Source of the DNA: Pelomyxa schiedti
Lineage: Eukaryota > Evosea > Pelobiontida > Pelomyxidae
Assembly: GCA_020536535.1 (NCBI GenBank)
Contig: JAHLWZ010000814.1
Coordinates: forward strand, 1 to 64,000
DNA: 64,000 nucleotides
Direction of reading: 5' to 3'
Numbering within the stretch: position 1 is the stretch's first letter; the number at the start of each line of letters is the position of its first letter. Under the pieces are notes generated by a model, which was not told where the DNA came from, ran no database searches, and saw only the letters and a program-made list of their open reading frames with translations. Positions 48,399-60,100 of this stretch are shown here, in pieces. Both the position numbers and the translations under genes were made by a program.

Positions 48399-51300
48399 AT
48401 GGAACGTAAGCAATTTGAGGAACAACAGAAAGCTCTTGCACTCAAAGTTCTAGTGTTCTTATGGGAGGATTTTTTTTTAATTCATTTCAGCGCGAGGCAC
48501 AACAACGTGATGAAGAGCTACAGCTTGAACAAGAAAATCAAGCAAGAAAAGAGAGGCTTGCACAATTACAGTAATTATTTATATTGGCTTCTTCTTAGTT
48601 AACTCATTCACTCAGACTTGAGGCAGAAAAGCGTGCTCATGATCTGGAGGAAGAACAAAAGCAATTTCAAGAAGCAACTCTCCTTCGTGAACGTGAACGA
48701 GAACTTACAAGACAACATCAAGAACAAGAGAGGGCAGATTCTCTCCGGTACTTTCTATTTGTGTAAACACCTTATTTACCTTCCCCTCCAGGCAACGACA
48801 AGAGGAACTGAAGAAGACTCAAATTTCTAAGATTGATCCCCTTGACTGGGCGGTACCAAATACTACAAATACCGCTGGTTCAACAGAATTAAGCCCGGAC
48901 ATGGATGATTGGCTTACCCCTACTGCCAATACCTCTCAAAAGTAAGTCACATGCCTTTTGGGTGATATCTGACAATTTCTAGAACTCCAAAGCCTAATAA
49001 GCACCGGAGTGACATAGAGGCTGAAGCTCAACGGATAAAGGACATGGAGGCGGCACGTAAGGCCCGTGACGAACGTGAAAGACAAGAGTTGGATGAACGT
49101 CAAAACAAACTTCGTGAAGATGCAAGACTCAGAGAAGAGAAACGCCAACAGGATGAACGAAGGGAAGCTGCACGAAGAGTGGAGGAGGATGCAAAGAGAG
49201 AGCAAGAAAGAAGAGATGAAGAGAATAGGAGAGAACAAGCAAGACAGGAACAAGAAGAAAAACTCAAGTTGGAGCAAGCCAGAAACCAGAAACACTGGAG
49301 TCCAGACGCTTCTTCTGATTCTGAAACTGAAGAAGTAAAACCAACTCGAAAAGAGAGAGCCGTCTCTCCGAGTACAGATATTTCTAGCATTTCATCAAAA
49401 CCTGCAACTGCACCACAAACACAACAAGACAGACTGCTTGAGGAAAGACGACAACAACTACAAGAGAGAGAAGCTGCGATAAAGCTCCGACAACAACAAG
49501 CGCGTGAACGTGAAGAAGCCAGAAAGGCTGAAGCGGCAAGAAAAGCTGAAGAGGCAAGAAAAGCGGAAGAATCCCGACAAGCTGAGGAAGCAAGGCGACT
49601 GGAGGAAGCCAGCCTTGAGGAACAAGAAAAACAACTCAGAGAGGAAGAGGAGAGGATACGCAAGGAAGAAGAATTATTATCCGCGGATCTGGAAACTGAT
49701 GTACTTGAAGATACCAAGGTGGTAGACATTCAACCCAGCAAACATGTTACTGAAGAGTCAGCACCGGAGAAACATCCAAGCAAAACTGTGACAGAAGAAC
49801 TACCCACAAAACCCAAGGAAGAAGTTGTCCCTCCATCCAAACCTCGTACTCTCCCAAAACAACCACCTCAGCGAACTCCTGCTGCGAGCCCCAAGCCAGT
49901 GTCAGCTCCCTCTCTTGAAAAGACAGAGGACGCACCAAGGTTGTGTCTCGTTTAAGTTTCTTTCTAATCATTTTTTTCTTCAGACCCAAATTAGAGGTGA
50001 AGCCAGAGCCTAAAACTGTCGAATGTATGAACAACTTCAACTCGCTTAATTATTAATTGTTCGCGTCAGCACCTGCCTCTGGGAGGAAAGGAGGGGAGCC
50101 CCATTTTGACGAAAGTATTGGAAATGCGTATGATGAGGTTCGGAACGACGTGTCTGATGCCAATTGGTATATCTTGATTTTCAATCAAACCCAACACCCT
50201 CAGGCTTATTATGGGCTACAAAACTACACAAAACAATCTGTTCCTTTACGGATCTGGAAATGGTACTTCATTTAATTTGATTGAAGTTCTAAGTGTTTAA
50301 GGGGGCTCAACGGAATTTGTGTCTGAGCTTGAGTCCTACCCTGGTGAAGTGTTATATGGATTCTTGAAGTATCTCTATGGTGCAAATGACAGACCCAAAT
50401 TCATAATGGTTACTCTTGTACCTGATTCACTCTCCGGGGTTGCCAAAGCTAAACCAAACGCACACAAACCTTTTGTGGAGGCTTTTCTGAAAGTATTAGC
50501 CCCTCTGTTTTGCAGACTTCTCACACAGCCCCTTTTTAGTATTCGCACACCCACTTTAACATCTCAAGTCCCTCTGAGCTTTCTGAAGTGGCTATAGAGG
50601 AAAAGTTGTACACTGCTGGAGGGGCTCATTATGGAGGTGACTCGAAAAGTGTATGCACCCCCTCCCCCTCCCCGGATGACTAATCCTAAGTAGGCTCCGG
50701 CCAAGCCCAGTGCACCAAAACCCACTTCAACTCCCACTTCTTCTGCAAAGGCTGCCCCAAAACCACAACCAGCACCCGCGGAAAAACCGAAGCCACCAGC
50801 CCCAGAAACAAAAGTAAAGAGCACACCAGCACCAAAACCCTCCGCAAAGACATCGGCAGTAGAAACCCCAGCACAACCCATCTCCAAGCCGCCTCCAGCT
50901 ACAAAGGTAACAACGCAAACCCCACAAAAGCCAGCCACCACTACCCCCGCCAAACCTAAACCGGAGCCTTCACCAAAACCTAAGCCCTCTGAGGACCAAC
51001 CAGCAAAGGTATTCTCAAAAACAAAAAAATTCGCCATTTCACACTAAAACAGGCCTCTCGAACTCTTCCTCAGCCTGGGAAACCTTCCACCCAAACCGCA
51101 ACCACACCTACTACAACTAATGTAAGTACACCACCACCTCAAACCGAGCCCCAGCCTCCTCCTGAGGGCTCGGACTTCCTTGCAAGTTTCCATCAAAGAA
51201 AAGCAGCAGCCTTGAACAAAACCCCATCAGAGAAGCCATCTCCAGCAAAACCATCGCCTTCAGCACCAGAAAAACCGAGTGCTAAACCAGCTCCTACTCC

Positions 51301-51663
51301 GGAAAAACCCGCTTCTAAGCCGCCTCAAGCTACTCCCCCAGAGCCAAAACCAGCTGTACAAGATGGGTATCTAATCCATTTCCAGTACCACCTCTCACTA
51401 AAACAACTAGTCCCGCTTTAGAAACGCAGATACGGAAATGCAGTGATTTCATCAAGAAAACTGGTGTAGAAAATGATGGTTTCTTCTGTGTTCTGTGGGA
51501 AGACCTCATCAAGCAATATGACGCAGATACACTTAAAATGATGCGGACCAAGGTCTTGTCCCTCTTCCCAAAAGGATCATCCCTTACCAGTTTCCAAAAA
51601 CAGGATATCTTGGACTTTCCAGATGACCCTGAACCCGATGCTGTAGTAACTCTTATGGAGTAG
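48399..51663 (+). CDS. Coiled-coil, coactosin-type ADF-H, proline-rich actin-associated protein
   Basis: The first in-frame ATG is 48399 (MERKQFEEQQKALALK); coding-like codons (KDRETRKV) extend upstream of it, so this may be the second half of the SAM-domain gene. Highly charged ERM-like coiled coil runs through 49955. An ADF-H domain of coactosin type follows: IGNAYDEVRNDVSDANW, GSTEFVSELESYPGEVLYGF, LKYLYGANDRPKFIMVTLVP, NAHKPFVEAFLK, ISSPSELSEVAIEEKLYTAG. Such domains bind F-actin. Then a long Pro/Lys/Ala/Thr-rich linker (50700-51370), and a conserved-looking end: CSDFIKKTGVENDGFFCVLW, LIKQYDADTLKMMRTKVLSL, ending DAVVTLME, which weakly recalls a Costars domain. About fourteen introns, one with a clear GACTAATC branch site (50685). 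Confidence 0.7.
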
Positions 51664-51854
51664 TTCTACTCCGCTAATGGATAAAACCTTAATAAAATAA
51701 CAACACACCTGTCATTTCTATTCCCCTTTGGTGCGGCACCAAATTCCACCCTAAAACACAAGACCCTGAGGGAAAAAAAAAAACTCTCTCTGACCCAGAT
51801 GATTCACATTTTCGAAAAAAGAAAACAAACAAAAAAAAGCACAGGACAGTGGTG

Positions 51855-52820
51855 ATGCGGACACGTGTCGGCGCGGGGGCGACACCCAGCAGGTGGTTTT
51901 TTGCGGCGGTTGCGGCGTTGGTTGTTGGGGGATGTGGCGTGGTGAGCGCGTTCTCGTTTTCCATCTCGCCACATAGCACGGACTGTTTCAAAGAGTGGTC
52001 AAAGGCAGGCGAGGATGTAACGGTCATATACCAAGTCTTGTCTGGTGGCCAAATGGATGTCGATTTTGAGGTCAGTCCTATTGTTTTTGCTTGTTTTGTT
52101 TGTTTTGTTTAGTTTGTTGGGGTTTTTTTGTTTGTTTGACCTGTGATTGATGAATGCCCTGTGTAATGCGGGGGTAAATGGATGATGGGTCGAAATATCT
52201 GGCGTGGCTGTTTGATTGTTGGCATTTTGTTTAACTTTGCAGTAGGTGCTTGATCCACTGGGCGAGGTTGTGTATAGCCAGCACCGCACAACGAGCGAGA
52301 ATACGGGATTCACAACTGATAAAGAGGGTTACTATCAATTCTGTTGGGGGAACAAAATGAGCACCCTCACACCAAAGACTCTCTCCGCGATGATTATTGT
52401 GGGTGACGACATACCTCACGCTGACTTCGCGGGTGCCGCTACTGCAAGTAGGTCACCCCTTCACATCAACATGTATTATTTTACTTGTAGCTTGGGATTT
52501 TTTTTTTCCCCACTCCACTATAACATTTGCTCATACTGGCTTAGGTGACCTCACTCCCCTCGACCTTGCAGTGGAAATGCTTGCACAAGGTGTAATGGAC
52601 ATAAGAACCGACCAAAAACACATGCACATGAGAGATATTGCTCATAGAAATGGTTGTATTTTTTTAAAATTCCAACTAACACTAACAAAAACAAGTGAGT
52701 GAGAGCACCAACCAACGTGTGTTGTATTGGTTTATATTTGAGGCCGTTTTGATAGTAGCCCTGGCCCTTTGGCAAGTTCTCAGTCTACGCAAAATCTTCG
52801 AGCAAAAGAGAATAGTGTGA
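51855..52820 (+). CDS. p24 family (EMP24/GP25L/TMED) cargo receptor
   Basis: Type I membrane protein that cycles between ER and Golgi in COPI/COPII vesicles. About 219 residues from four exons, the usual p24 length. Signal peptide: WFFAAVAALVVGGCGVVSAF. The GOLD domain follows with its two cysteines: HSTDCFKEWSKAGEDVTVIY and DKEGYYQFCWGNKMS. A short coiled coil (LAVEMLAQGVMDIRTDQKHM) precedes the membrane span: RVLYWFIFEAVLIVALALWQ, then the cytosolic tail SLRKIFEQKRIV with the FE and basic residues used for coat binding. The last exon is out of frame with the raw open frame and is reached through an intron at about 52656-52693. Confidence 0.87.
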
Positions 52821-53052
52821 AAATTTGCAATTGCCAAGCGAACAATAGGAAACCTATTTTCGTACTCCGGGAAAATTTGGTCGCTTAAGAGATTCGACGT
52901 TGGATCCGATAAAGACATTTTACCCCTGCCAAAATAATCAGAATCCCAAAATGAAAGGGAAAAGAAAAATCATAAAATACATTAAATCAACACACAGCAC
53001 AACACCAATACAGGCGGTCGGTACAAAGAAATAAGCGACAAAGAGAAAGGAA

Positions 53053-54061
53053 ATGGGCGGTAGTCGAACGCTAGACTACGTGTATCACCTTCCGTGGGAG
53101 ATCGTTGTTCGCGCTTACGTGTCGCGGTACCCTCTACACCCTCGTATTCCAATGATGCTCGCTGCCGACATAATGTCGGTCGACTGGAACCCCGACACTG
53201 GTATTCGCTTTTTGAATGCGTTTCGGGGCGGATTCTAATGTTTGTTAGGCAAGCTGGTGGTTGACAGGAGAATGAAAGCAGGTTTTTTTTGAAATCATCC
53301 AAAAGCGACCCTTACCTCGGTACAGATCTGGAGGCCCCTTACTGGCTCAAGCGTGTGTTTGGCGTGTACTGGATGTACATGTGGCAAACTACAACGCTCT
53401 CTATGAAGGAGAAGAAACTCGTCTCCGTGTCCCATTCGAATCCTGCGTCAACCCTTTACAAGGCTGGGGAAGTGGCAACATGGGAGGTGCACCCCGAGAA
53501 TCCCAACTGGACTTTGTTTACAGTAACTGGTACCCTCGAGCTTGAGAAATTCTTCTGGAAGTATGGCTTCATTTCATTCTTCCGGTTTGCTTCCTACTTA
53601 CACTCCCAAAGTTTCCAGAGCATCATCGAGTCTTTGCTTCTTCGCACGTACAATACACAATTCGCATTGGCGCGCAAGATTGACCATGAATTTATTGACC
53701 AGCTTACTAAGCTTGACGAGGATAACAACGAGCTTTATACTCATCTTCGTTCTGACAATGTGAACACCACTTCCGCCTCTGCCTCCGCTTCCGCTTCTGC
53801 AACCCCTACCGTGTCAGTAGCATTGGATCCAAGGATAGAGCAGGTACAACAACGCCACACAGAGCTTGTGATCCTGGCTCTTCAAGTACTCCTTTTCTTT
53901 CCCTTACTTGACAAACCCCTTCCTCCTCCCCAATTTAACCCACACCCAAGGGCTGGATAGAAAGGTCATATGCCAAGCAAAAGCACACCGCGGCGGTGGA
54001 TTTCAGGGCTTCTTTCCACCACGACGTACCCGTTGGACCCTGCGAGGGGAAGATGTTGTAA
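53053..54061 (+). CDS. PRELI/MSF1 domain protein (mitochondrial phospholipid transfer)
   Basis: PRELI-family proteins carry phosphatidic acid or phosphatidylserine across the mitochondrial intermembrane space with a Mdm35/TRIAP1 partner. Exons: LDYVYHLPWEIVVRAYVSRY, MMLAADIMSVDWNPDTG, KLVVDRRMKA, then, after an intron of about 45 nt (53281-53325), DLEAPYWLKRVFGVYWMYMW, LSMKEKKLVSVSHSNPAST, VHPENPNWTLFTVTGTLELE, FASYLHSQSFQSIIESLLL. This follows the PRELI order (DHPWETV...D...GKL...R...P.W...G...TYV.E.S.VD...K...). The C-terminal extension of about 90 residues with an Ala/Ser repeat (SASASASASATPT) is unusual. A final exon ends AAVDFRASFHHDVPVGPCEG. No targeting signal is needed or seen. Confidence 0.8.
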
Positions 54062-54439
54062 AAAAAAAAAGAACCACCCCCAACAGGCTCCCCAATACAA
54101 CCAACCACCTCTGCCTTGTGCCACCTCAACCCTAAGTTCCTGTGCCACACTACAAAGCATTCCTTTGTGTAATAATTTCTCTTGTTTTTTTTCTCTTTGT
54201 TTTTGTTTTGGGTCTGTTTCACTGCAGTGCGAGATTTTGATGTACTGCTTTTATCTGAATTCAAGATTAGGAAATCCATTACAAAAAGTGTGTAACTTTC
54301 CTTCACAATCACAATCGGCCTGGTGCACCAAAATTACAACCACAGCGGGCTTTTAAATCGTCTTGGAGTTTTGGCCAAAAGAAGAAAAAACCCAGGCAGT
54401 AGAGGCGTTGCTGATCTCCCACCATAAAAGAAATAAAAA
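54062..54439. other. Intergenic region, PRELI gene to secreted hydrolase gene
   Basis: 378 bp holding the 3' region of the PRELI gene and the promoter of the next gene. T-rich tracts at 54182-54210; no conserved coding on either strand. Confidence 0.4.
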
Positions 54440-55706
54440 ATGATCTCAGTGAAGACAGTGGTTGCGGCATTGTGCGTGTTGTTTGTTGCTAGATCCCTTG
54501 CAGCAGGGTGTTTCGATGGATGGTGGGAAATAGGCTCATACGAAATCACTGTCAATGACCCTGTTCGGTGTGTAAGTCTGTTTTGGAGCCTTTGTGCTTG
54601 TGAGAGTTATTTTTGTTCATTTGTAACTCTCGCGTAGTTGGTACAGAAGTACATTTAAGGCTGAAGTACATTACCCAAGCAACGCTGGATCATGCACTTT
54701 CCCCATGGTTGTTTTCAGCCATTCCTACATGCTGGGTGCTGGGTATTTCTTTAGAACTTTGGAGCTATCTCCATATCCTTGTATCACTAATTTCCTGAGC
54801 ACAGGTGTTACGACTATCTATGGACAACCCTGGTTCCCTTGGGGTTTGTATTTGTCGATATGGACGATTTGGCGTATGACCCTCTTGGTATCTGCATTGT
54901 GTCCACATGTTTGCATAACTAATTCCCTCTCAGAGGAACCAATTGAGGCAGGCAAGGATATGGCTGCCACTCGCAATAGGCTCCTTAGTGACAACGTCGA
55001 TGACCCATCAAGCCCCGTCTATGGAAAGTTGAACGGCATTGTTGGAGCCATGGGCCACTCATTTGGAGCTGCTGCGTCCATTGTTGCCACCTCCAGCCCA
55101 AATGTTCTCGCAGAGTACAATGCTACGTGGGATATGGTTCTCCCAATGGCTCCTCCCGATTTCACTGATGTTGTTGACGACTCGATTGTTACCATCCCAG
55201 CCCTTATGATGGGTGCTACGAAAGACTGCATATGCCCTCCCGATACTAACGTGTGCGTATTCATATTTCCAACAGTGGAAAAAATTCCCGAATATTTTTC
55301 TTTTTTTTTTGACATTTCACAGAGACCGTGTCTTCAGCCGGTCAACATCGACTTGCAGGACCCTGATTGACATTGTGAATGGTACTCACTGCAAGTTCTG
55401 TGATTTGGCACCTGTCTTTGAAGATGTAAGACTCTAACTGTTGGGTACATTCGCGAGAGTAACCATACTAAGGCCTGCATTGCTGTTGAAGATGTACCTC
55501 TCACCTGTGGTTCCGTCTTCTTCAGTGACACGATTGATATAGAAATTCAGCACGATCTAGTTTTACGGTACACAGTGCCATGGCTTCAGTACATACTACA
55601 AGGAAACTTGGAGGCTGCCAAGACTCTCTCCAGTGCAGTAGGAGCTGACACTGGCAGTGGCGCTATTGTCTCTCAACATAGCACACCCGCCTGCCCTGGC
55701 TTTTAA
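54440..55706 (+). CDS. Secreted alpha/beta-hydrolase (chlorophyllase/cutinase-like fold)
   Basis: The start MISVKTVVAALCVLFVARSL is a clear signal peptide, cleaved near AAG. Later exons give AEVHYPSNAGSCTFPMVVFS, HSYMLGAGYF, CYDYLWTTLVPLGFVFVDMD, DLAYDPL, EEPIEAGKDMAATRNRLLSD, NGIVGAMGHSFGAAASIVAT (nucleophile elbow GHSFG), VLPMAPPDFTDVVDDSIVTI, PALMMGATKDCICPPDTN (acid region), STCRTLIDIVNGTHCKFCDL and, last, QHDLVLRYTVPWLQYILQGN. Several Cys pairs fit an extracellular protein. This layout (HSY oxyanion loop, GHSFGG/A, MGxxDxxCPP) resembles chlorophyllase-like and polyester-hydrolase-like secreted esterases. The catalytic His is expected in the CKFCDL exon (NGTHCKFC). Substrate unknown. Convergent with the next gene, 70 bp between stops. 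Confidence 0.75.
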
Positions 55707-55776
55707 GTGAGCACGGGTGCCTCCTTGAGACTTTGTATTTTGAAAGCATAAATGAACATTGCCCATTCATTGGCAT

Positions 55777-56953
55777 TTAGAGTGAAGAACAATATTTTAT
55801 AGTCCACGGGCAGTTGCACATGCATAGCCCACAAATGCTGTGCCCAAACTTCTCCCTCATAGAACCACAGCTAGTAAAGCAGTGTCAGTGTTAATTGATT
55901 AGAAATGAAAGAAAACGAAAAATGCAATTCCACACAACATACTGTGCAGCACAGGCCTCTACATCTAATAGGTCCTCACGTGATGTTGTTTCTTGTCCTC
56001 GCCATTCAGTCCCTTTCAGTACTCTGGGAGGGCATGCATTGAAGCAAGCTTGACAGGAACCACACCGGGATGCCAATACCTGTGTTTGAGGAGATGGTGG
56101 TGCCATATCACACAGAATGGTGACCAACCTGTGAGAATTAGGTGGACAGAACGGCAAAGAACCAGCGAGAACGGGAGTCCTTCCTACCTGATGGCGCTTC
56201 CAAAGTTCTCGTTGACAAGGAGGCAGGATTTTCCTATCCAGCCTAGTCCAGATAGTGATGCAATGGTTTTGTGAGGTAGTTCAGTGCCAATTGACCCACC
56301 AGGTCCCTAAAAGTACTTGACTTTGAGGGTGCTGACATCATTTGCATAAAATCACATACATTTCGAGGTAAGCTTTGGCTACCCATCAAAGTGGGTGGTA
56401 CAGGTACACTGTCAGGGGCAACGATTAGCGAATTAATAAGACTGATTTAAGGCTCAATATGCATAAGACAAGCAACCAGTTGGATGTAGCAAACAAAAAA
56501 AAAAACACAAAAACACAAACAAACATGGCATTATGGCCCATGCGTCGAATTTCTTCAGTGCACAATTGAGATAGAGCACTCAATACAGTGTTGGCACGCT
56601 CGTACTCGTTTTTGTATTCCATAGAGGGTGCCCCTGACGTCCTAACACCATCCACAATCCGTTTATCCAATCCAACTGCAATACTAGTGGTTTCACGTAG
56701 TTAGAGACACAAGAAGAAAAAACAGGTTATAATTTTGGTGGGTTTTATTCCATGTATTAATAACGGTACATTTGCATTGTTAATCTTCACTTGTTGTGCT
56801 ACATAGGGCGAATTTGAAAAAAAAGTGCCTTATTCCTACAGGCATATTTCGCCTGACATCTGAAGGTATTGCCGTGTGCGTGAGATCTGCAGCTCCCACA
56901 AGTCCAGCCCCGTGCCGTTTTAGCGTCTCAAACAACGCTGCGTACTTGTCCAT
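55777..56953 (-). CDS. 4Fe-4S epoxyqueuosine-reductase-like protein
   Basis: From MDKYAALFETLKRHGAGLVG, AADLTHTAIPSDVRRNMPVG the protein follows the QueG-like architecture: an N-terminal half ending MEYKNEYERANTVLSALSQL (the P..Y...Y...N..L motif), then a ferredoxin-like double cluster: CGSCQACFNACPPRVLKGTE, followed by ETTSREDLLDVEACAAQY and a last exon that can supply ICGLCMCNCPW. Related bacterial and archaeal proteins reduce epoxyqueuosine in tRNA or act on other cofactors; the short length (about 300 residues) and lack of a visible cobalamin-binding tail make the exact reaction uncertain. Such genes are patchy in eukaryotes, so lateral origin is possible, but it carries host-type introns. 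The end of the frame is approximate. Confidence 0.6.
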
Positions 56954-57168
56954 CAGGTGACTGTTTATCGAAATTGTGATTGAATTTCATTGATGAGAAA
57001 CAAGTGAACATCGAGTCGATGTCATTTCAAGATCGATTTGCTTCTAGAAGCTGGGTGACAACTTGGGAAACTTGCCCTGGTTCTGTCTGGCCCACTTTTC
57101 TGTACGACCATTTAAGAGTGAGAGAAAAAGACCAAAGCAACATAAAAAAAACCCAAAAAAGCAACACG
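56954..57168. promoter_or_regulatory. Divergent promoter, 4Fe-4S protein / MOV10-like helicase
   Basis: 215 bp between divergent start codons. The frame upstream of the helicase ATG is open but runs through an A-rich, low-complexity stretch (57134-57160) and is taken as 5' UTR. Confidence 0.4.
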
Positions 57169-60100
57169 ATGAAGGGCCACATTCCCTCCACACAAACCGA
57201 CCCGCAGTCTCAACAGCCACAGCAACAAGAACGAAACCAAGCAAGTTATGGGACCCCTCCTCCAGCAACTGCGACGGTGGCGACATCTGCAACTACTTCA
57301 ACAAGGGCCGATTCCCTTGGTCCTACTTTTGCTGCTCCGATTCCCGTTTCCGGAGTGGGTGCTGCTTCTTGTTCGTCGACGAGCCTGGGTTATGGGAACC
57401 AAAGGGACACGTCCACTGCAGCCTATTCCAAAGTTACTGTGAAAGTCATTTTTGATAGCAACTCTGGGAGGCCTTCCCCATCAAGAGTTGTCAGGGAGCT
57501 TAATGCCAATTTTGCCTCTACATTTGGCTCTGGAGTAGTTTCGTCGTGCTCAGATAGGTATTCTGGTTGGAGCTATCCTATTACTTTTGCAAATCCTGAA
57601 ATTGCAAGGCACTTGTTGGGTCTAAGCTGGTAGTGTCTAGCCAAACTTTTTTTTTTTTTTTTGTTTTTCTAACACTCGAATAGCATTACAATTCAGGGAG
57701 TTAGAGCACAAATCCGCAAGTATCGCTTAAAGTCTCCCTATGACCAAGAAATGGAAGCTATTTTGGCACCACATAATATTCGAAAAGACATCACCATCTC
57801 AATAAAACATGGGAGCAGTGCAACTCTCATAAATACTTCTGTTATGTACACTCTGAAAATTACCAATGATGGCTCTAGACCTTTTGACGTGTATTATGTG
57901 AGGTTGGTTCACCCTATGTTTTTTTTTAGGTTTATCTCAACGTCCTGTTAGGAGACTGGGAAGTGGAAACTTCTATCTTCACAAACCCCGTACAGGCATA
58001 ATAGCTCGTTGGTATCCCGTTTCAGTGATTGCATTAACACTCCATAGAAACAATTCTGCCCGAGAAATCAAAAATTGTGAATGTAGAGTTTAAATCGGCA
58101 AAAAAAGGGGTTTGTTTCGCCATTGAAGCCTAATTGCTTACATTACAAGACTTTCACAGCTGTGTTTATTTTTGATACTTCTATTGGCAGTGCGGCTACT
58201 ACAATGTTCTGTGTTGCTAGCAAGCTCAAACCTCCCTGCCAGAAGGCCCCCACTACAGTAGAGTAAGTAGCATACTCTAATTCCGCCATTCTTACTTCTC
58301 AACCAGTGCTCCTAAAGAGGAATCTCCCAAATTTTTACGAGTTGACTTCTTCAAGAATGTAGCTGAGGCCAAATCAAGCCATATCCACAACAAGTACTTG
58401 CCATATGAGTGGTCTTTCCAGGTACAATACCTTTCCTATCTGAGTTGTGTAATTGAGAAATAGCCCCCAGAATATGAGCTTCCATCTGAGTTTTCTCTTG
58501 AAGAACTAAGCCAAAAAATACCTCCACGTGCAGTCAATCCGTGGGCTCAAAGGCAACTGCACAAAAACCGACTTCATGATTTGTTATGGATCGAAGAGGC
58601 ACAATCTCTTCATGACCTTGAGCAATATAGCATACTCAAGGCATCACTCGGTAATTGTTTGACTCAAGATGGAAAGCAAGGTTATTCTGTCACGGTGTGT
58701 ATGTAAACGGGGAAGTGTCACGTAAGTTACTTGAAACTTCAAGGTGCCCGGCATTGCAGAGAGTAGGCCGTCTGTTCAATTCAATGATGAAATCTATGCC
58801 TCCAACGCTCAGGAGAGGGTGGAATACCAGGGATATGTTGTTGGAATTAAAAATCAAGAAGTGATCATGCAATTCAGTGACATATTTGTAAACAAGTAAG
58901 CAATTTCTTTCCTCTCTTCTGTTCGCCTGAGAAATGTAGCTTTCAGCCAAGCAAGAAATATGATATCCGTTTTTCTTTTGATCGGATGTCTATGCGAATC
59001 CTCCATTGGGCTGTTGACAACACATCATTAGATCAGATTTGGCCCAATATCTTGTCTATTGAGGAACCAAGTGCCCCAACAGTGCTAAATGGGCTTAGCA
59101 CCCAGTTTACTTTTGATAGGGAGCAAATGATGTTTATCCAGAATTGCTTTAAAAGGTGGGCAATTTTAGTTTGTTTTCAATATGTTCATCGAGCTTTTGT
59201 TCAGATCCTCCAACAATACTCCTCAAGTTGTGTCTGGGCCTTTTGGAAGTGGTAGTTATTCTCACTCACACTTCCCCTTTCACAGCTCACTTCTGAAAAG
59301 GGAAGACAGCAACTTTAGTGGAAATCATCAAATTGTTATTACTTTCCAGTAACAATAAAATACTTGTTGCCACCCCTACTAATAGGTGATAACCCACTCT
59401 GTTTTCCATTGTCATTCTCAATTACTTTCAGTGCAGCGGACAGCTTTGTTCTTTCCCTGTCAAAAATATTACCCCTGGACTACCTTAAAGTGAATTTACT
59501 ACGTCTGGTTTACTTCCGCAGGTGAAGGGATATCTTGGGAAGACCTAACTAAAGTCTCAAAAATTTTTTTTTGCCCTTTTGATGAAGGCATCGATCCACT
59601 GTACCATCATTTGTCCTGCCCTTCACAATATATGACGACAAGCTGGACATGTTTTCGCTTCCACCCCTGTCCAAACTGCTGCAGTACAAGATAATCATTA
59701 CCACAAGGTAACACTCAACAAAGCACTTCAAGTTTCATCCAACCCTTCGGCAAAGTCTCACTGCTGCGTATCTTGCCTTTGCTGGAGTCGGAAAAGATTT
59801 TTTTACTCACATCATTCTTGATGAGGCTGCTCAAATGTCAGAACCTGATGCGCTTGTAGCACTCAGTTTAGCAACATCTTCAACACGTGTATTCCTTTCT
59901 GGTGATGCCAAACAACTTTCATCACGTGTGAGATCTCGGACGGCCAGAAAAATGGGTCTTCAAACATCTCTTCTGGTTGAATACTTGTGATTTTCTCCCA
60001 AACTTACCTCACACAGGAAAGAATACTTGCTCTAGACGCATATATGTCTGATACTCAATTTCAGACCCATGTTCAGGTTTCTGTTGCCCTTTCTAGTCCG

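Noticed and set aside
53281-53304. 24-nt mini-intron in the PRELI gene
   Set aside because: A normal intron of about 45 nt using the acceptor at 53325 gives a better match to the PRELI spacing.
56980-57168. Upstream extension of the MOV10-like helicase frame
   Set aside because: It crosses A-rich low-complexity sequence in the divergent promoter and lacks conserved residues.
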